From positions 1,106,501 through 1,170,500 of the forward strand of contig NZ_CP081485.1 of NCBI RefSeq assembly GCF_023617305.1: a DNA stretch of 64,000 bases, given 5' to 3'. The first letter of the stretch is position 1; each line of letters begins with the position of its first letter. A model generated the notes under the pieces. That model was not told where the DNA came from, did no database searches, and saw only the letters and a list, made by a program, of their open reading frames with translations. The translations under genes and the position numbers were made by a program. Shown piece by piece: positions 1-8,677 of the stretch. The DNA comes from Methanobrevibacter sp. TLL-48-HuF1 (GTDB lineage Archaea > Methanobacteriota > Methanobacteria > Methanobacteriales > Methanobacteriaceae).

Positions 1-70
1 AAATATAGGTAATATATTTTAATGTCAATTTATATAAATTTATAATATATTAAGAAATTGGTGAATTATT

Positions 71-1381
71 ATGAAGGTCTTAGTAGTTGGAACTGGTGCT
101 CGTGAACATGCAATAGCTGATGCACTTAAAGATGATGTTGAGTTATATTGTTATATGAGTAAAGTAAATCCAGGTATTTCAAAAATAGCCGAATTTGCAC
201 AGGGTGATGAAGGAGAAATTGAAAAAGTAGCCAAGTTTGCTGTGGATAACAATATTGACATAGCATTTATTGGTCCTGAAGCTCCTTTAGGAAAAGGAAT
301 AGTTGATGAACTTGAAAAAAATGGAATTAGCTGTGTCGGACCATCTCAAAGTGCAGCCAGAATAGAAACTGACAAATCTTTCATGAGAAAATTATTTGAA
401 GATTATAATATTGAAGGATCTCTTGTTTACAAAGTATTTGACAATTATGATGATGTTAGTGCATTTTTAGATGACTTTGACAGGGATGTTGTAGTAAAAC
501 CTGTAGGTTTAACTGGTGGAAAAGGAGTTAAAATCGTAGGTGACCACTTAAAAGATAATCATGAAGCTAAAGAATATTCCAAAGAAGTAATTGACAATGC
601 AATGGGTGGTTTTACTCAAGTTATCATTGAAGAAAGGTTAATCGGTGAAGAATTTACTATTCAGGCTTTTTGTGATGGAACTCACCTTGCACCAATGCCT
701 GCAGCACAGGATCATCCTCATGCTTTTGAAGGAGATGTAGGTGCAATTACTGGTGGAATGGGTTCTTACTCTGATAAAGGAGGATTATTACCATTTTTAT
801 CTCAGGATGATTATGATAAAGCAGTAAAAATAATGGAAGCTACATTGGAAGCTATTGCAAAAGAAGCAGAACCTTATAAAGGTATTCTTTATGGTCAATT
901 TATGTTAACTGCAGATGGGCCTAAATTAATAGAATATAATGCAAGATTTGGAGATCCTGAAGCTATGAATGTTTTACCATTACTTAAAACTCCATTAGCT
1001 GATGTATGTCAGGCTATTGTAGATGGCAGTTTAGATAAAGTGGAATTCAATGACAAAGCTAGTGTATGTAAATATATAGTTCCTGAGGGATATCCGGAAA
1101 CTTCTCATGGCGGAGAACTCATTGAAGTGGATGAAAGAGCTATTGAAGAGTTGGGAGCTAAAGTATTTTATGCAGCAGTCGGTCTTGAAGATGACGGTAT
1201 TCACCTTTCAGGTTCCAGGGCATTAGGTATTGTAGCTGATGGTGACAGTATTGAAGAAGCTGAAAAAATAGCTGAAAAAGCATGTGCTTGTATAAAAGGT
1301 AATGTATATCACAGAAGTGATGTGGGAACTACGGACCTTGTTAATAAAAGAGTAGAACACATGAAAGAAATCCTAAATTAA
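71..1381 (+). CDS. purD: phosphoribosylamine-glycine ligase (GAR synthetase)
   Basis: This enzyme joins glycine to 5-phosphoribosylamine with ATP, the second step of purine synthesis in the cytoplasm. The 436-residue length is normal for the family. The N-terminus has the nucleotide-binding pre-ATP-grasp fold ([10 protein letters not shown], residues 5-14). An ATP-grasp core follows with the glycine-rich [10 protein letters not shown] near residue 150 and the family signature [10 protein letters not shown] at about 287-296. A GGTGA ribosome site lies at 60-64, six bases before the ATG, with AT-rich TATA-like sequence upstream. It appears to be transcribed alone, since a hairpin terminator overlaps its stop codon. 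Confidence 0.97.
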   Translation: MKVLVVGTGAREHAIADALKDDVELYCYMSKVNPGISKIAEFAQGDEGEIEKVAKFAVDNNIDIAFIGPEAPLGKGIVDELEKNGISCVGPSQSAARIETDKSFMRKLFEDYNIEGSLVYKVFDNYDDVSAFLDDFDRDVVVKPVGLTGGKGVKIVGDHLKDNHEAKEYSKEVIDNAMGGFTQVIIEERLIGEEFTIQAFCDGTHLAPMPAAQDHPHAFEGDVGAITGGMGSYSDKGGLLPFLSQDDYDKAVKIMEATLEAIAKEAEPYKGILYGQFMLTADGPKLIEYNARFGDPEAMNVLPLLKTPLADVCQAIVDGSLDKVEFNDKASVCKYIVPEGYPETSHGGELIEVDERAIEELGAKVFYAAVGLEDDGIHLSGSRALGIVADGDSIEEAEKIAEKACACIKGNVYHRSDVGTTDLVNKRVEHMKEILN

Positions 1382-1402
1382 ATTTTAGGATTATTATTTT
1401 TT
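1371..1402 (+). terminator. hairpin terminator of purD
   Basis: The stem TCCTAAA (1371-1377) pairs with TTTAGGA (1384-1390) around a six-base loop that contains the purD stop codon. A T-rich tract follows directly. Archaea need mainly the T tract, so the hairpin role is inferred. Confidence 0.55.
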
Positions 1403-1607
1403 AAAAAATAGGTAAAAAAGATTTTTAAATTCTTTTTCAATCCTTTTTTTAAAACTTTCGCTTTATTTTTCAGGGTTAAACCTTAAAAATCCTTTTAGCT
1501 TTATAATATGCTTTTATTTCTGTTTGTTATATTAAATGCTATAGAAAACTTTAATATATAATAATTATATATATTTTATTTTGTTAAGATTAAAGAAGGG
1601 TTAAACT

Positions 1608-2513
1608 ATGAGCAATTTATTGTCTGTTTGTGACATCAAAGATGAAGTACTGGATATTTTAGAATTAGCTAAAAATTTCAAAGAAGGAAAAATGGAAGAA
1701 AAACCTTTAGCAGGTAAATCATTAGCTATGATATTTCAAAAATCATCTACAAGGACTAGGGTATCTTTTGATGTAGGTATGTATCAGTTAGGTGGTCAGG
1801 CTTTGTTTTTATCCTCTTCAGAATTACAAATGGGTAGAGGAGAACCTATTCCGGATACTGCAAAAGTTTTAAGTCGTTTTGTAGACGGAATAATGATACG
1901 TGCTATTGAACATGATGATGTTGTGGAATTAGCTAAATATTCTGATGTTCCGGTTATCAGTGGTTTAACTAACTTGGAACATCCCTGTCAGGCTTTAGCT
2001 GATATGTTAACTATTAAGGAACATTTAGGTAAATTGGAAGGCAAAAAACTTTGTTTTGTTGGTGACGGAAACAATGTATGTAATTCTTTGCTTTTAATGG
2101 CACCTCTTGTTGGAATGGACATGTCTGTAGCATGCCCTGAAGGTTATGAACCTAACGAAGACATTGTTAATACGGCCAAAAAATTAGCGAAAGATCATAA
2201 TAAGGAAATTACTATCAGTTCTGATTTAAAAGTCGCTCTTGATAATGTGGATGTAGTCTATACTGATGTTTGGGTAAGCATGGGTGATGAAAAAGAAGCA
2301 GAACAAAGACAAAAAGATTTTGCACCTTATCAAGTTAATTCAGATTTAATGAGTTTAGCTAATGATGGGGCTATTTTTATGCATTGCTTACCGGCTATTC
2401 GTGGTCAGGAAGTTAGCGGTGAAGTTATTGACGGTCCCCAATCAGTGGTCTTTGATGAAGCTGAAAACAGACTTCATGCACAAAAAGCGGTTCTTTATCA
2501 CTTTTTAAAATAA
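1608..2513 (+). CDS. argF: ornithine carbamoyltransferase
   Basis: It transfers the carbamoyl group from carbamoyl phosphate to ornithine, giving citrulline in arginine synthesis. The 301-residue protein has the carbamoyl-phosphate loop STRTR near residues 47-51, the HPCQALAD motif near 125 and the ornithine-side HCLP motif near 258, which separates it from aspartate carbamoyltransferase. The ribosome site AAGGG sits about 7 bases before the ATG. It stands alone between purD and ilvB, all on the same strand but with more than 100 bases between them. The stop is followed at once by a run of T that probably ends transcription. Confidence 0.96.
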   Translation: MSNLLSVCDIKDEVLDILELAKNFKEGKMEEKPLAGKSLAMIFQKSSTRTRVSFDVGMYQLGGQALFLSSSELQMGRGEPIPDTAKVLSRFVDGIMIRAIEHDDVVELAKYSDVPVISGLTNLEHPCQALADMLTIKEHLGKLEGKKLCFVGDGNNVCNSLLLMAPLVGMDMSVACPEGYEPNEDIVNTAKKLAKDHNKEITISSDLKVALDNVDVVYTDVWVSMGDEKEAEQRQKDFAPYQVNSDLMSLANDGAIFMHCLPAIRGQEVSGEVIDGPQSVVFDEAENRLHAQKAVLYHFLK

Positions 2514-2625
2514 CTTTTTTTTCAAATTTTAATTTTCACTATTTTTCTTAAAAAAACTAAGATACTTTTATATATTTTCATTAATAAACTTTAATTATTA
2601 AATAAAAAAAATTAAGGTTTTTATA

Positions 2626-4317
2626 ATGAGAGGCGGAGAAGCAATAATTGAATCCCTAAAAAGAATGGGGGTAAATACAATCTTTGGTTATCCTGGAGGA
2701 CAAACCATACCGTTTTATGACATGTTATATGATGCAGACATGGATCATATATTGGTTAGACATGAACAGTGTGCAGCTCATGCAGCAGATGGATTTGCAA
2801 GAGCTTCCGGTAAAGTGGGTGTGTGTTTGGCTACTTCTGGCCCCGGTGCAACTAATCTTGTAACTGGTATTGCTACTGCTTATATGGATTCTTCTCCAAT
2901 CATAGCTATTACTGGTCAAGTACCAACACATTTAATAGGTAATGACGCTTTTCAAGAAGCTGATATTATAGGAATTACCATGCCTATTACTAAACACAGT
3001 TTCCAGCCAAAAGATCCTAATTTAATACCTTCCATTGTTAAAACAAGCTTTGAAATAGCTGAAAGTGGAAGGCCAGGTCCGGTTTTAATTGATGTTCCAA
3101 AAGAAATTCAGGAAGGAGAATTGGATTCTTTTGATGATTCATTAATTTCAACACCAGGTTATAATCCAACTTTAAAAGGAAACATTAAACAAGTTAGAAA
3201 AGCCCGTGATTTGATAAGGGAATCTAAAAAACCGATTATCCTTGCAGGTGCAGGAGTTATATTAGCTAATGCTTCACAGGAGTTAAAAGAATTATCTTAT
3301 TTAATAAATGCTCCGGTCATGACATCCTTACTTGGTAAAGGAGCTATTGATGAAACAGATGATATGGCATTAGGTATGCTTGGAATGCATGGAAGAAAAG
3401 TAGCTAATGATTCAATAAATGATAGTGATTTGATTATAGCTGTAGGTATAAGATTTTCAGACAGGGCAACAGGAAGATTAGACAGTTTTGCACCTAATTC
3501 TAAAATTATCCATATAGACATTGATCCTGCTGAAATAGGTAAAAATGTAGATGTTGATTTGCCTATTGTAGGTGATGCTAAAAATGTTTTATCTTCATTA
3601 ATTAATGTTTTAAAAGATTATGAAAGTAATGAAGATGCAAAAAAATGGGTTAAACTTCTTATAGAACGTAAAAAAGAATGTCTCCCTAGAGTTACTTATG
3701 ATGATATTCCATTAAAACCACAAAGTGTTATACGAGAAATCAGTGAAGTTTTAACTCCTGATTCTATTTTAACAACTGATGTAGGTCAAAATCAAATGTG
3801 GGCGGCTCATTTCTATGATACTCAAAAGCCACGTAAATTCATATCTTCCGGAGGTTTGGGAACTATGGGATTCGGATTGCCTGCAGCTATTGGTGCTAAA
3901 GTAGCATGTCCTGAAGATCCTGTTGTATCTATTAACGGTGACGGAGGATTTTTAATGGTTTGTCAGGAGTTGGCTACTATTAGAGATTATGATATTCCTG
4001 TTATTGCAGTTGTTTTAGAAAATAGGACTCTTGGAATGGTTTATCAATGGCAAAACTTATTATATAATGGAAGATATTCTGAAACTAAATTAGGAGCAAG
4101 TCCTGATTTTGTTAAATTAGCTGAAAGTTTTGGAGTTAATGCAACCAGAATTACAAAACCTGGAGAAACTAAAGAGGCATTAAAATCAGCTATTAAGGAT
4201 AATGAACCTATTTTGCTTGATGTTATAATAGATAAAGATGAAACTTTACCTATGGTGCCGCCAGGTGCAGCTATTGATGAAATGATTGGTGAATATAAAC
4301 TTGAAAAAGATGTATAG
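2626..4317 (+). CDS. ilvB: acetolactate synthase, large (catalytic) subunit
   Basis: It condenses two pyruvates, or pyruvate and 2-oxobutyrate, with loss of CO2, the first common step to valine, leucine and isoleucine. The 563-residue protein has the three domains of thiamine-diphosphate enzymes: an N-terminal domain with the catalytic Glu in RHEQCAAHAADG (about residue 47), a central FAD domain, and a C-terminal ThDP/Mg site running from GDGG (about residue 440) to the Asn in ENRTLG. The next gene is its regulatory subunit, 9 bases downstream, so the two form one operon with the carbonic anhydrase gene. A weak AAGGT site precedes the ATG. Confidence 0.97.
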   Translation: MRGGEAIIESLKRMGVNTIFGYPGGQTIPFYDMLYDADMDHILVRHEQCAAHAADGFARASGKVGVCLATSGPGATNLVTGIATAYMDSSPIIAITGQVPTHLIGNDAFQEADIIGITMPITKHSFQPKDPNLIPSIVKTSFEIAESGRPGPVLIDVPKEIQEGELDSFDDSLISTPGYNPTLKGNIKQVRKARDLIRESKKPIILAGAGVILANASQELKELSYLINAPVMTSLLGKGAIDETDDMALGMLGMHGRKVANDSINDSDLIIAVGIRFSDRATGRLDSFAPNSKIIHIDIDPAEIGKNVDVDLPIVGDAKNVLSSLINVLKDYESNEDAKKWVKLLIERKKECLPRVTYDDIPLKPQSVIREISEVLTPDSILTTDVGQNQMWAAHFYDTQKPRKFISSGGLGTMGFGLPAAIGAKVACPEDPVVSINGDGGFLMVCQELATIRDYDIPVIAVVLENRTLGMVYQWQNLLYNGRYSETKLGASPDFVKLAESFGVNATRITKPGETKEALKSAIKDNEPILLDVIIDKDETLPMVPPGAAIDEMIGEYKLEKDV

Positions 4318-4326
4318 GTGAGTTAA

Positions 4327-4818
4327 ATGGCTTTAGAGTATCATGTTATAAATGCATTAGTTGAAGATAAGCCGGGAGTATTGCAAAAAGTTGCTGGCCT
4401 ATTTACAAGAAGAGGTTTTAACATTGACAGTATTACAGTTGGAGAATCTGAAGTTGAAGGATTGGCCCGTATGATTATTACTGTTAAAGCAGACCAAAAA
4501 TTATTGGAGCAAGTTACAAAACAACTGAATAAGCTTGTAGATGTTATTAAAATAAAAGATATTACTGAAAATGCTGTTAAAAGAGAGTTATGTCTAGTTA
4601 AAGTTAATATTCCAAATGAAAAAGCTAGAGCAGAAATAATGCAGTATGTAAACATCTTTAGAGCTAAAATTGTAGATGTTTGTGAAGAAGCTTTAATTAT
4701 TGAAATTACCGGAGACATTGAAAAGATAGATGCATTCCTATCCCTTTTAAAAGGATATGGTATTAAAAAGATTTCACGTACTGGTCTTACTGCAATGTCC
4801 CGTGGATTTCGTTCATGA
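4327..4818 (+). CDS. ilvN: acetolactate synthase, small (regulatory) subunit
   Basis: This 163-residue protein binds the catalytic subunit and in this family mediates valine feedback control. The N-terminal ACT domain is clear (VINALVEDKPGVLQKVAGLF, with the conserved Arg-Gly-Phe-Asn-Ile-Asp segment next), followed by the ALS small-subunit C-terminal domain that ends in GLTAMSRG. A GGTGA ribosome site at 4317-4321 overlaps the end of ilvB, and the stop codon TGA overlaps the ATG of the carbonic anhydrase gene. The gene is therefore probably translationally coupled on both sides. Confidence 0.95.
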   Translation: MALEYHVINALVEDKPGVLQKVAGLFTRRGFNIDSITVGESEVEGLARMIITVKADQKLLEQVTKQLNKLVDVIKIKDITENAVKRELCLVKVNIPNEKARAEIMQYVNIFRAKIVDVCEEALIIEITGDIEKIDAFLSLLKGYGIKKISRTGLTAMSRGFRS

Positions 4819-5342
4819 TGATTCTTAATGAAATTTTGGAGAATAATAAGAAATTTGTAGATGAATTTGAAGGTGAGGAATTATCCCACCATCCCCAAAA
4901 AAAGTTAGCTATCTTAACTTGTATGGATTGTAGATTAACTGGATTTTTAGAACCAGCACTTGGTATTGGAAGGGGTGATGCTAAGATAATCAAAAATGCA
5001 GGAAATACAATTGTAGGTGAAGACGCTATTCGTTCAATAGCAGCTGCAATTTTCTCACTTGGTGCTGAGGAAGTTTTGGTTATTGGCCACACCGAATGTG
5101 GAATGGCTGGTTCTGACCCTGAAAAATTAAGAAATGCTATGATTGAGAGAGGAATCCCTCAAGAAGAAATTGACAAAGTTGATTTAAAATCTTGGATTGG
5201 CGGATTTGAAGATGAAGAGGAAAATGTTATAGACACAGTTGAAAAAATTAGAAATCATCCTCTTATTCCAGATGTACCAATTCATGGTCTTATGATGGAC
5301 ATTGTTACAGGTAAATTAGATGTTGTAGTAGATGATAGATAA
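4815..5342 (+). CDS. cab: beta-class carbonic anhydrase (Cab type)
   Basis: It interconverts CO2 and bicarbonate. The zinc ligands are visible as Cys36 in LTCMDCR and His92/Cys95 in GHTECG, with the Asp38-Arg40 dyad typical of beta carbonic anhydrases. The 175-residue length matches the short archaeal Cab group known from Methanothermobacter. The start ATG overlaps the ilvN stop (ATGA); a second in-frame ATG follows directly at 4818, so the start is uncertain by one codon. The location inside the acetolactate synthase operon is notable because that enzyme releases CO2; a metabolic link is my inference. Confidence 0.93.
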   Translation: MMILNEILENNKKFVDEFEGEELSHHPQKKLAILTCMDCRLTGFLEPALGIGRGDAKIIKNAGNTIVGEDAIRSIAAAIFSLGAEEVLVIGHTECGMAGSDPEKLRNAMIERGIPQEEIDKVDLKSWIGGFEDEEENVIDTVEKIRNHPLIPDVPIHGLMMDIVTGKLDVVVDDR

Positions 5343-5445
5343 ATTATTATCTACTTTTTTCTATTTTTAGCTATTTTAATTAAATATTTCACATCTAAAG
5401 CAATTTTTTAAGGTATTATCAATTTTTCTTTTGTTTAAACAGAAA

Positions 5446-5456
5446 TTATATATATT
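5446..5456 (+). promoter_or_regulatory. TATA-like box before stem-loop region
   Basis: TTATATATATT lies about 25 bases before the first stem-loop (5477). Archaeal transcription normally begins about 25 bases after the TATA box, so a transcript starting near 5475 would begin at the edge of that stem. This is seen spacing plus inference. Confidence 0.35.
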
Positions 5457-5476
5457 ATTATTGACTACTAATTAAT

Positions 5477-5594
5477 AAGCAAAGCCAAAGGTGTTTGCTT
5501 AATTTCGTATAGTTTGTAAGATGTGAAATCTTTTATTCGATTAAAATGCTGTTATTGGGGGATTATAAATATAAATTTATAATCATAACAGCAT
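5477..5594 (+). ncRNA. candidate structured RNA, element 1
   Basis: Three stems follow each other. AAGCAAA (5477-5483) pairs with TTTGCTT (5494-5500). AAGAT/ATCTT forms a small hairpin near 5518-5532, flanked by TTAATTTCG and TTATTCGATTAA. A long hairpin then has ATGCTGTTAT (5546-5555) paired with 5585-5594 and GATTATAAAT (5561-5570) paired with 5575-5584, with a one-sided bulge TGGGG (5556-5560). That is 20 perfect pairs broken by one bulge. T-rich sequence follows on the plus strand. I know no named RNA family with this form; strand and ends are inferred. Confidence 0.4.
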
Positions 5595-5638
5595 AGTTCT
5601 ATTTTTAATTATTTTTTTATAGTTATGATTATTATTTT

Positions 5639-5716
5639 GAGAATTAAATTGGAAAAAATGATTAGACTGTGCTAAATTGGGGATTTAGCAGAGATAAAAA
5701 ACCAATTTCAATTCTC
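5639..5716 (+). ncRNA. candidate structured RNA, element 2
   Basis: GAGAATTAAATTGG (5639-5652) pairs with 5702-5716 over 14 pairs with one bulged C. Inside it GCTAAAT (5671-5677) pairs with ATTTAGC (5683-5689) around the five-base loop TGGGG (5678-5682). The same TGGGG is the bulge of element 1. A TATA-like TTTTTATAG at about 5614-5622 is correctly placed for a start near 5640. No coding frame explains it. Confidence 0.4.
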
Positions 5717-5787
5717 TTAATCTATATTATTGATTATAATATTTTTTCAAGAATTAAAATTATGAAAAAACATATAATTATATGAAT

Positions 5788-5900
5788 TATAGATAAATTT
5801 CGATAAAACATAAGAGTACCTCCTTATTACTTAGTAATAAGAGAATATTGACATTTGTCAATGTTGTAATGCCTCTTATTCGATTAATTTTCAGTCTATA
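5788..5900 (+). ncRNA. candidate structured RNA, element 3 (branched)
   Basis: TATAGA (5788-5793) pairs with TCTATA (5895-5900). Within it ATAAGAG (5810-5816) pairs with CTCTTAT (5873-5879). That stem encloses two hairpins, CTTATTAC/GTAATAAG (5823-5841, eight pairs) and AATATTGAC/GTCAATGTT (5844-5865, nine pairs with one U-G). The result is a branched fold closed by two helices. The flanks TTTCGAT and TTATTCGATTAA repeat those of element 1. A T run follows at 5901. Confidence 0.42.
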
Positions 5901-6163
5901 TTTTTAAAATATAGTTGTATTTTAACTTATATAAATTTAAACGTATTTTAACCAGTTAAAATTACTTTTAATTGGAATATTGTTCTTATACTTTAAAATT
6001 AACCTGATTGGGAAATATTGATGTTAAATCAATAAGTTTTCTATAAAATAATAATTTTTCTTAACATTAGTTACTTTTATAAGTAGAAAAAATAATATAT
6101 ACTATTTGATATTTGAAGTACTTTAAATATCTCACATTTATCAATTATATAGGAGAAGTTAAA

Positions 6164-7156
6164 ATGAAAATGTATTACGAATCAGATGTAAATACTGATG
6201 CTCTTGAAGGTAAAACCGTAGCTGTAATGGGTTATGGAAGCCAAGGTAGAGCACAATCTAGAAACATGGCTGACAGTGGTGTCAATGTTATTGTTGGACT
6301 TAGGGAAAATGGTAATTCCTGGAATTTAGCTAAAGAAGATGGTATGACTGTAAAATCCTTCTCTGATGCAGCTAAAGAAGCAGATATCATCCACATTTTA
6401 CTTCCTGATGAAATTCAAGAAAAAATCTACAATGAACAAATTGCACCTTATGTTGAAGCTGGAAATACCATTTCCTTCTCTCACGGATACAACATTCACT
6501 TTGGTTTAATCAAACCTGATGAAGATGTTAACATTGTAATGTTTGCTCCTAAAGGACCAGGTTCTAGAGTAAGAACTACTTACTTAGACGGTTTTGGAAT
6601 TCCTGGATTAGTAGCTATTGAACAAGATGCTACTGGTGATGCATTACAACTTGCATTAGGTATGGCAAAAGCTTGTGGTTTCACTAAAGCTGGTGTAATT
6701 GAAACTACTTTTAAAGAAGAAACTGAAACTGATTTATTTGGTGAACAAGCTGTTTTATGTGGTGGACTTACTGCATTAATTAACGCTGGTTTCCAAACTT
6801 TAGTGGAAGCTGGTTACCAACCTGAAATTGCTTACTTTGAAACCTGTCACGAAGTAAAACTTATTGTTGACGATATTTATGAACATGGTTTCGGCGGAAT
6901 GTGGAAAGATGTAAGTAATACTGCAGAATATGGTGGATTAACCAGAAGGGACTATGTCATAACTGAAGAAACTAAAAAAGGTATGAAAAAAGTTTTATCT
7001 GAAATTCAAGACGGTACTTTCAAAAAACAATTTGCTGATGAAAATGCAACTGATGCAGCAAACTTAAAAGAAATGAGAGCTGCTGAAGACCAAGAAACTA
7101 TTGAAGTTGTTGGGGAAAGACTCAGAAAAGCTTGCGGATTACAAAAAGATGATTAA
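6164..7156 (+). CDS. ilvC: ketol-acid reductoisomerase
   Basis: It rearranges and reduces 2-acetolactate or 2-aceto-2-hydroxybutyrate with NAD(P)H, the second step of branched-chain amino acid synthesis. I start it at the ATG preceded by AGGAG (6151-6155), which gives 330 residues, the class I length; an in-frame ATG 51 bases upstream has no ribosome site. The Rossmann motif GYGSQGRAQ is near residue 21, and the Mg-binding segment [12 protein letters not shown] with the downstream [12 protein letters not shown] marks the C-terminal knotted domain. It has its own promoter region, separate from ilvBN. Confidence 0.97.
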   Translation: MKMYYESDVNTDALEGKTVAVMGYGSQGRAQSRNMADSGVNVIVGLRENGNSWNLAKEDGMTVKSFSDAAKEADIIHILLPDEIQEKIYNEQIAPYVEAGNTISFSHGYNIHFGLIKPDEDVNIVMFAPKGPGSRVRTTYLDGFGIPGLVAIEQDATGDALQLALGMAKACGFTKAGVIETTFKEETETDLFGEQAVLCGGLTALINAGFQTLVEAGYQPEIAYFETCHEVKLIVDDIYEHGFGGMWKDVSNTAEYGGLTRRDYVITEETKKGMKKVLSEIQDGTFKKQFADENATDAANLKEMRAAEDQETIEVVGERLRKACGLQKDD

Positions 7157-7194
7157 ATAATTTAATCATTATTCTCTTTTTTCTCTTTTTTTTA
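7150..7194 (+). terminator. hairpin terminator of ilvC
   Basis: TGATTAAA (7150-7157) and TTTAATCA (7161-7168) form an eight-pair stem overlapping the stop codon, followed by a long T/C-rich tract with runs of six and eight T. Confidence 0.6.
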
Positions 7195-7219
7195 TAATTA
7201 TTTTTTGGATGCAATTATT

Positions 7220-8224
7220 ATGGTTTTTATAGGAATGGATCATGGAACTACTGGAATCTCTTTTTGTATTATGTCTGATGATGGTGAAGTTGTAGATGTT
7301 TTTAAAATTGGAAGGGAAGAAAGTAAACAGGGCAAAGTATCAGCTATTGAGGAATTATCTAAAAGAGTTGATTTGGAGTCTATTGATTTAATGGCAGTTA
7401 CTTATGCAATGGGGGATGGAATAAATAAGATTCAAAACATTGATCAGGTAAAAAATAGGGGAATTTTATCTATTAACGGGGCTGGAAAGGTCACTGGCGG
7501 AGGAACCTCTGTTTTTAGTGAAATAGAAGACTCAAATATTCCTGCGGTCATGATACCTGGCCTTCATAAAGATTCTGATTCATTGGATAAATTATTTAGA
7601 GCAGCTTACTCTCATCAGGCCAGTCCAGAGAAAGTTAGCATATGCTATAATGCTTTTTTAGAAACTGGTTGGAAAAATATGATTGTAGCAGATATCAGTT
7701 CCAATAGTGTAGATATTTTAATTGAAAACGGTAAAATTAAAGGGGCTATGGATGCCTGTTTAGGTGCTATGGGTATTGTCCATGGGCCAATTGATTTGGA
7801 AATGATAAGACAAATTGATGAGGAAGATTTTTCAGCAAATAATCGTTTTTCACATGCGGGAGCTATAAAAATAGCTGATATTGACGGTAAAGTAGCTAAT
7901 ATAAAAGATCAGTTATTAAATAATTATGAATCTGGAGATGAAAAAGCTAAATTAGCTATTGATACTTTAATAATGACTGTAGCTATGGAAATTGCAGGAT
8001 TGGATGTTGTTTGTGAAAATGAAATTGAAGGTATTGTTTTAACAGGTTCTGTAGGTAGTGCAACCAAACCTTTTAATTTTGAAAATGAGATTAACAAGTA
8101 TTTTAAAAATAAGTATTCTTTAAAAGTTATTTCTAAAGAATCTGGAGCTATTGGTGCAGCACAAATAGCTATGGATGTTTATAATGGTAAAAAAGAGATT
8201 TTGGGGATTTTAGTAGATTATTAG
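7220..8224 (+). CDS. methanogenesis marker protein 12
   Basis: This 334-residue protein belongs to the methanogenesis marker 12 family, found in methanogens and of unproven function. It has an actin/acetate-kinase-like fold: the phosphate loop FIGMDHGTTG at the N-terminus, DISSNSVDILIENGKI in the middle and the adenosine-type motif GIVLTGSVGSA near residue 275. I place the start at ATG 7220, which puts the phosphate loop at residues 3-12; a TTG 15 bases upstream is in frame but less likely. It ends just before the convergent Sm-like gene. Confidence 0.85.
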   Translation: MVFIGMDHGTTGISFCIMSDDGEVVDVFKIGREESKQGKVSAIEELSKRVDLESIDLMAVTYAMGDGINKIQNIDQVKNRGILSINGAGKVTGGGTSVFSEIEDSNIPAVMIPGLHKDSDSLDKLFRAAYSHQASPEKVSICYNAFLETGWKNMIVADISSNSVDILIENGKIKGAMDACLGAMGIVHGPIDLEMIRQIDEEDFSANNRFSHAGAIKIADIDGKVANIKDQLLNNYESGDEKAKLAIDTLIMTVAMEIAGLDVVCENEIEGIVLTGSVGSATKPFNFENEINKYFKNKYSLKVISKESGAIGAAQIAMDVYNGKKEILGILVDY

Positions 8225-8422
8225 CTAGTCTTTTAAACTAACTAAAACTACATTTCCACCTTTTATAGTTTCTAATCCGTTTTCAGTTTCAAGGACTAGA
8301 TTTAAGTAATTATCAACAGCTATTACTTTTCCTTCACTGTGATTATCGTCTCTAAGATCTACACTAACATTTTTACCTTTAAACTGTAAAAATAATTTAT
8401 TAATTTCTTCATTGTTGTTCAT
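8225..8422 (-). CDS. Sm-like (LSm) RNA-binding protein
   Basis: The 65-residue protein shows the two Sm motifs. Sm1 is VSVDLRDDNHSEGKVIAVDNYLNLVLE, with the conserved Gly, Asp and Asn. Sm2 is IKGGNVVLVSL. Archaeal Sm proteins form rings that bind U-rich RNA. A GGGTTGA ribosome site precedes the ATG on the minus strand. It is shorter than most archaeal Sm proteins (70-80 residues) at both ends but keeps the core. The stop is directly next to the stop of the marker 12 gene. It is divergent from the small protein gene at 8533. Confidence 0.85.
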   Translation of the reverse strand: MNNNEEINKLFLQFKGKNVSVDLRDDNHSEGKVIAVDNYLNLVLETENGLETIKGGNVVLVSLKD

Positions 8423-8532
8423 TAAATCAACCCTTGATTTTTATAGTATAATATTAATTTTTTAGCTTTATATAAGTTATGCAGTGCCTTGTTAAAAAAG
8501 TTCATATACTTAATTGTTACATAAAATAAATT

Positions 8533-8676
8533 ATGGCAATTAATTTATTAGAACAAAATTTAGAAGCAATTACACAAACCTTAGCCAGATTGCAAAAAGA
8601 AGGCTGTAATGACGAGAAAATTTTAAATGAACTTCGTGAAGAAAGAGATAAAATACTTAAAGATTTAAAACTTTAA
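8533..8676 (+). CDS. 47-residue small protein, probably leaderless
   Basis: An open frame from ATG 8533 to TAA 8676 encodes 47 residues, predicted as one or two charged alpha helices (NLEAITQTLARLQKEG, then NELREERDKILKDLK). I do not recognise a family. Support for a real gene comes from codon use like its neighbours, a TATA-like CATATACTT at 8503-8511 placed about 26 bases before the ATG, and a tight fit between the Sm-like gene and the convergent surE stop, one base away. No ribosome site is visible, which fits a leaderless message. Confidence 0.6.
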   Translation: MAINLLEQNLEAITQTLARLQKEGCNDEKILNELREERDKILKDLKL

Positions 8677-8677
8677 G

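Larger units (their letters stand above)
5343..6163. other. gene-free stem-loop-rich region before ilvC
   Basis: No convincing protein gene is present in these roughly 820 bases. Perfect or near-perfect inverted repeats are packed from 5477 to 6034, described as separate entries below. Other stems are 5952-5961 with 5966-5975 (ten pairs including one G-U, four-base loop) and 6016-6022 with 6028-6034 (seven pairs). The last 130 bases carry TATA-like sequence (near 6076-6101) and the ribosome site AGGAG at 6151, serving ilvC. Confidence 0.75.

Noticed and set aside
5343-6163. Known structured RNAs (RNase P, SRP RNA, box C/D guides) as explanation of the stem-loops
   Set aside because: The region lacks the conserved GC-rich cores and the C/D box motifs expected of these.
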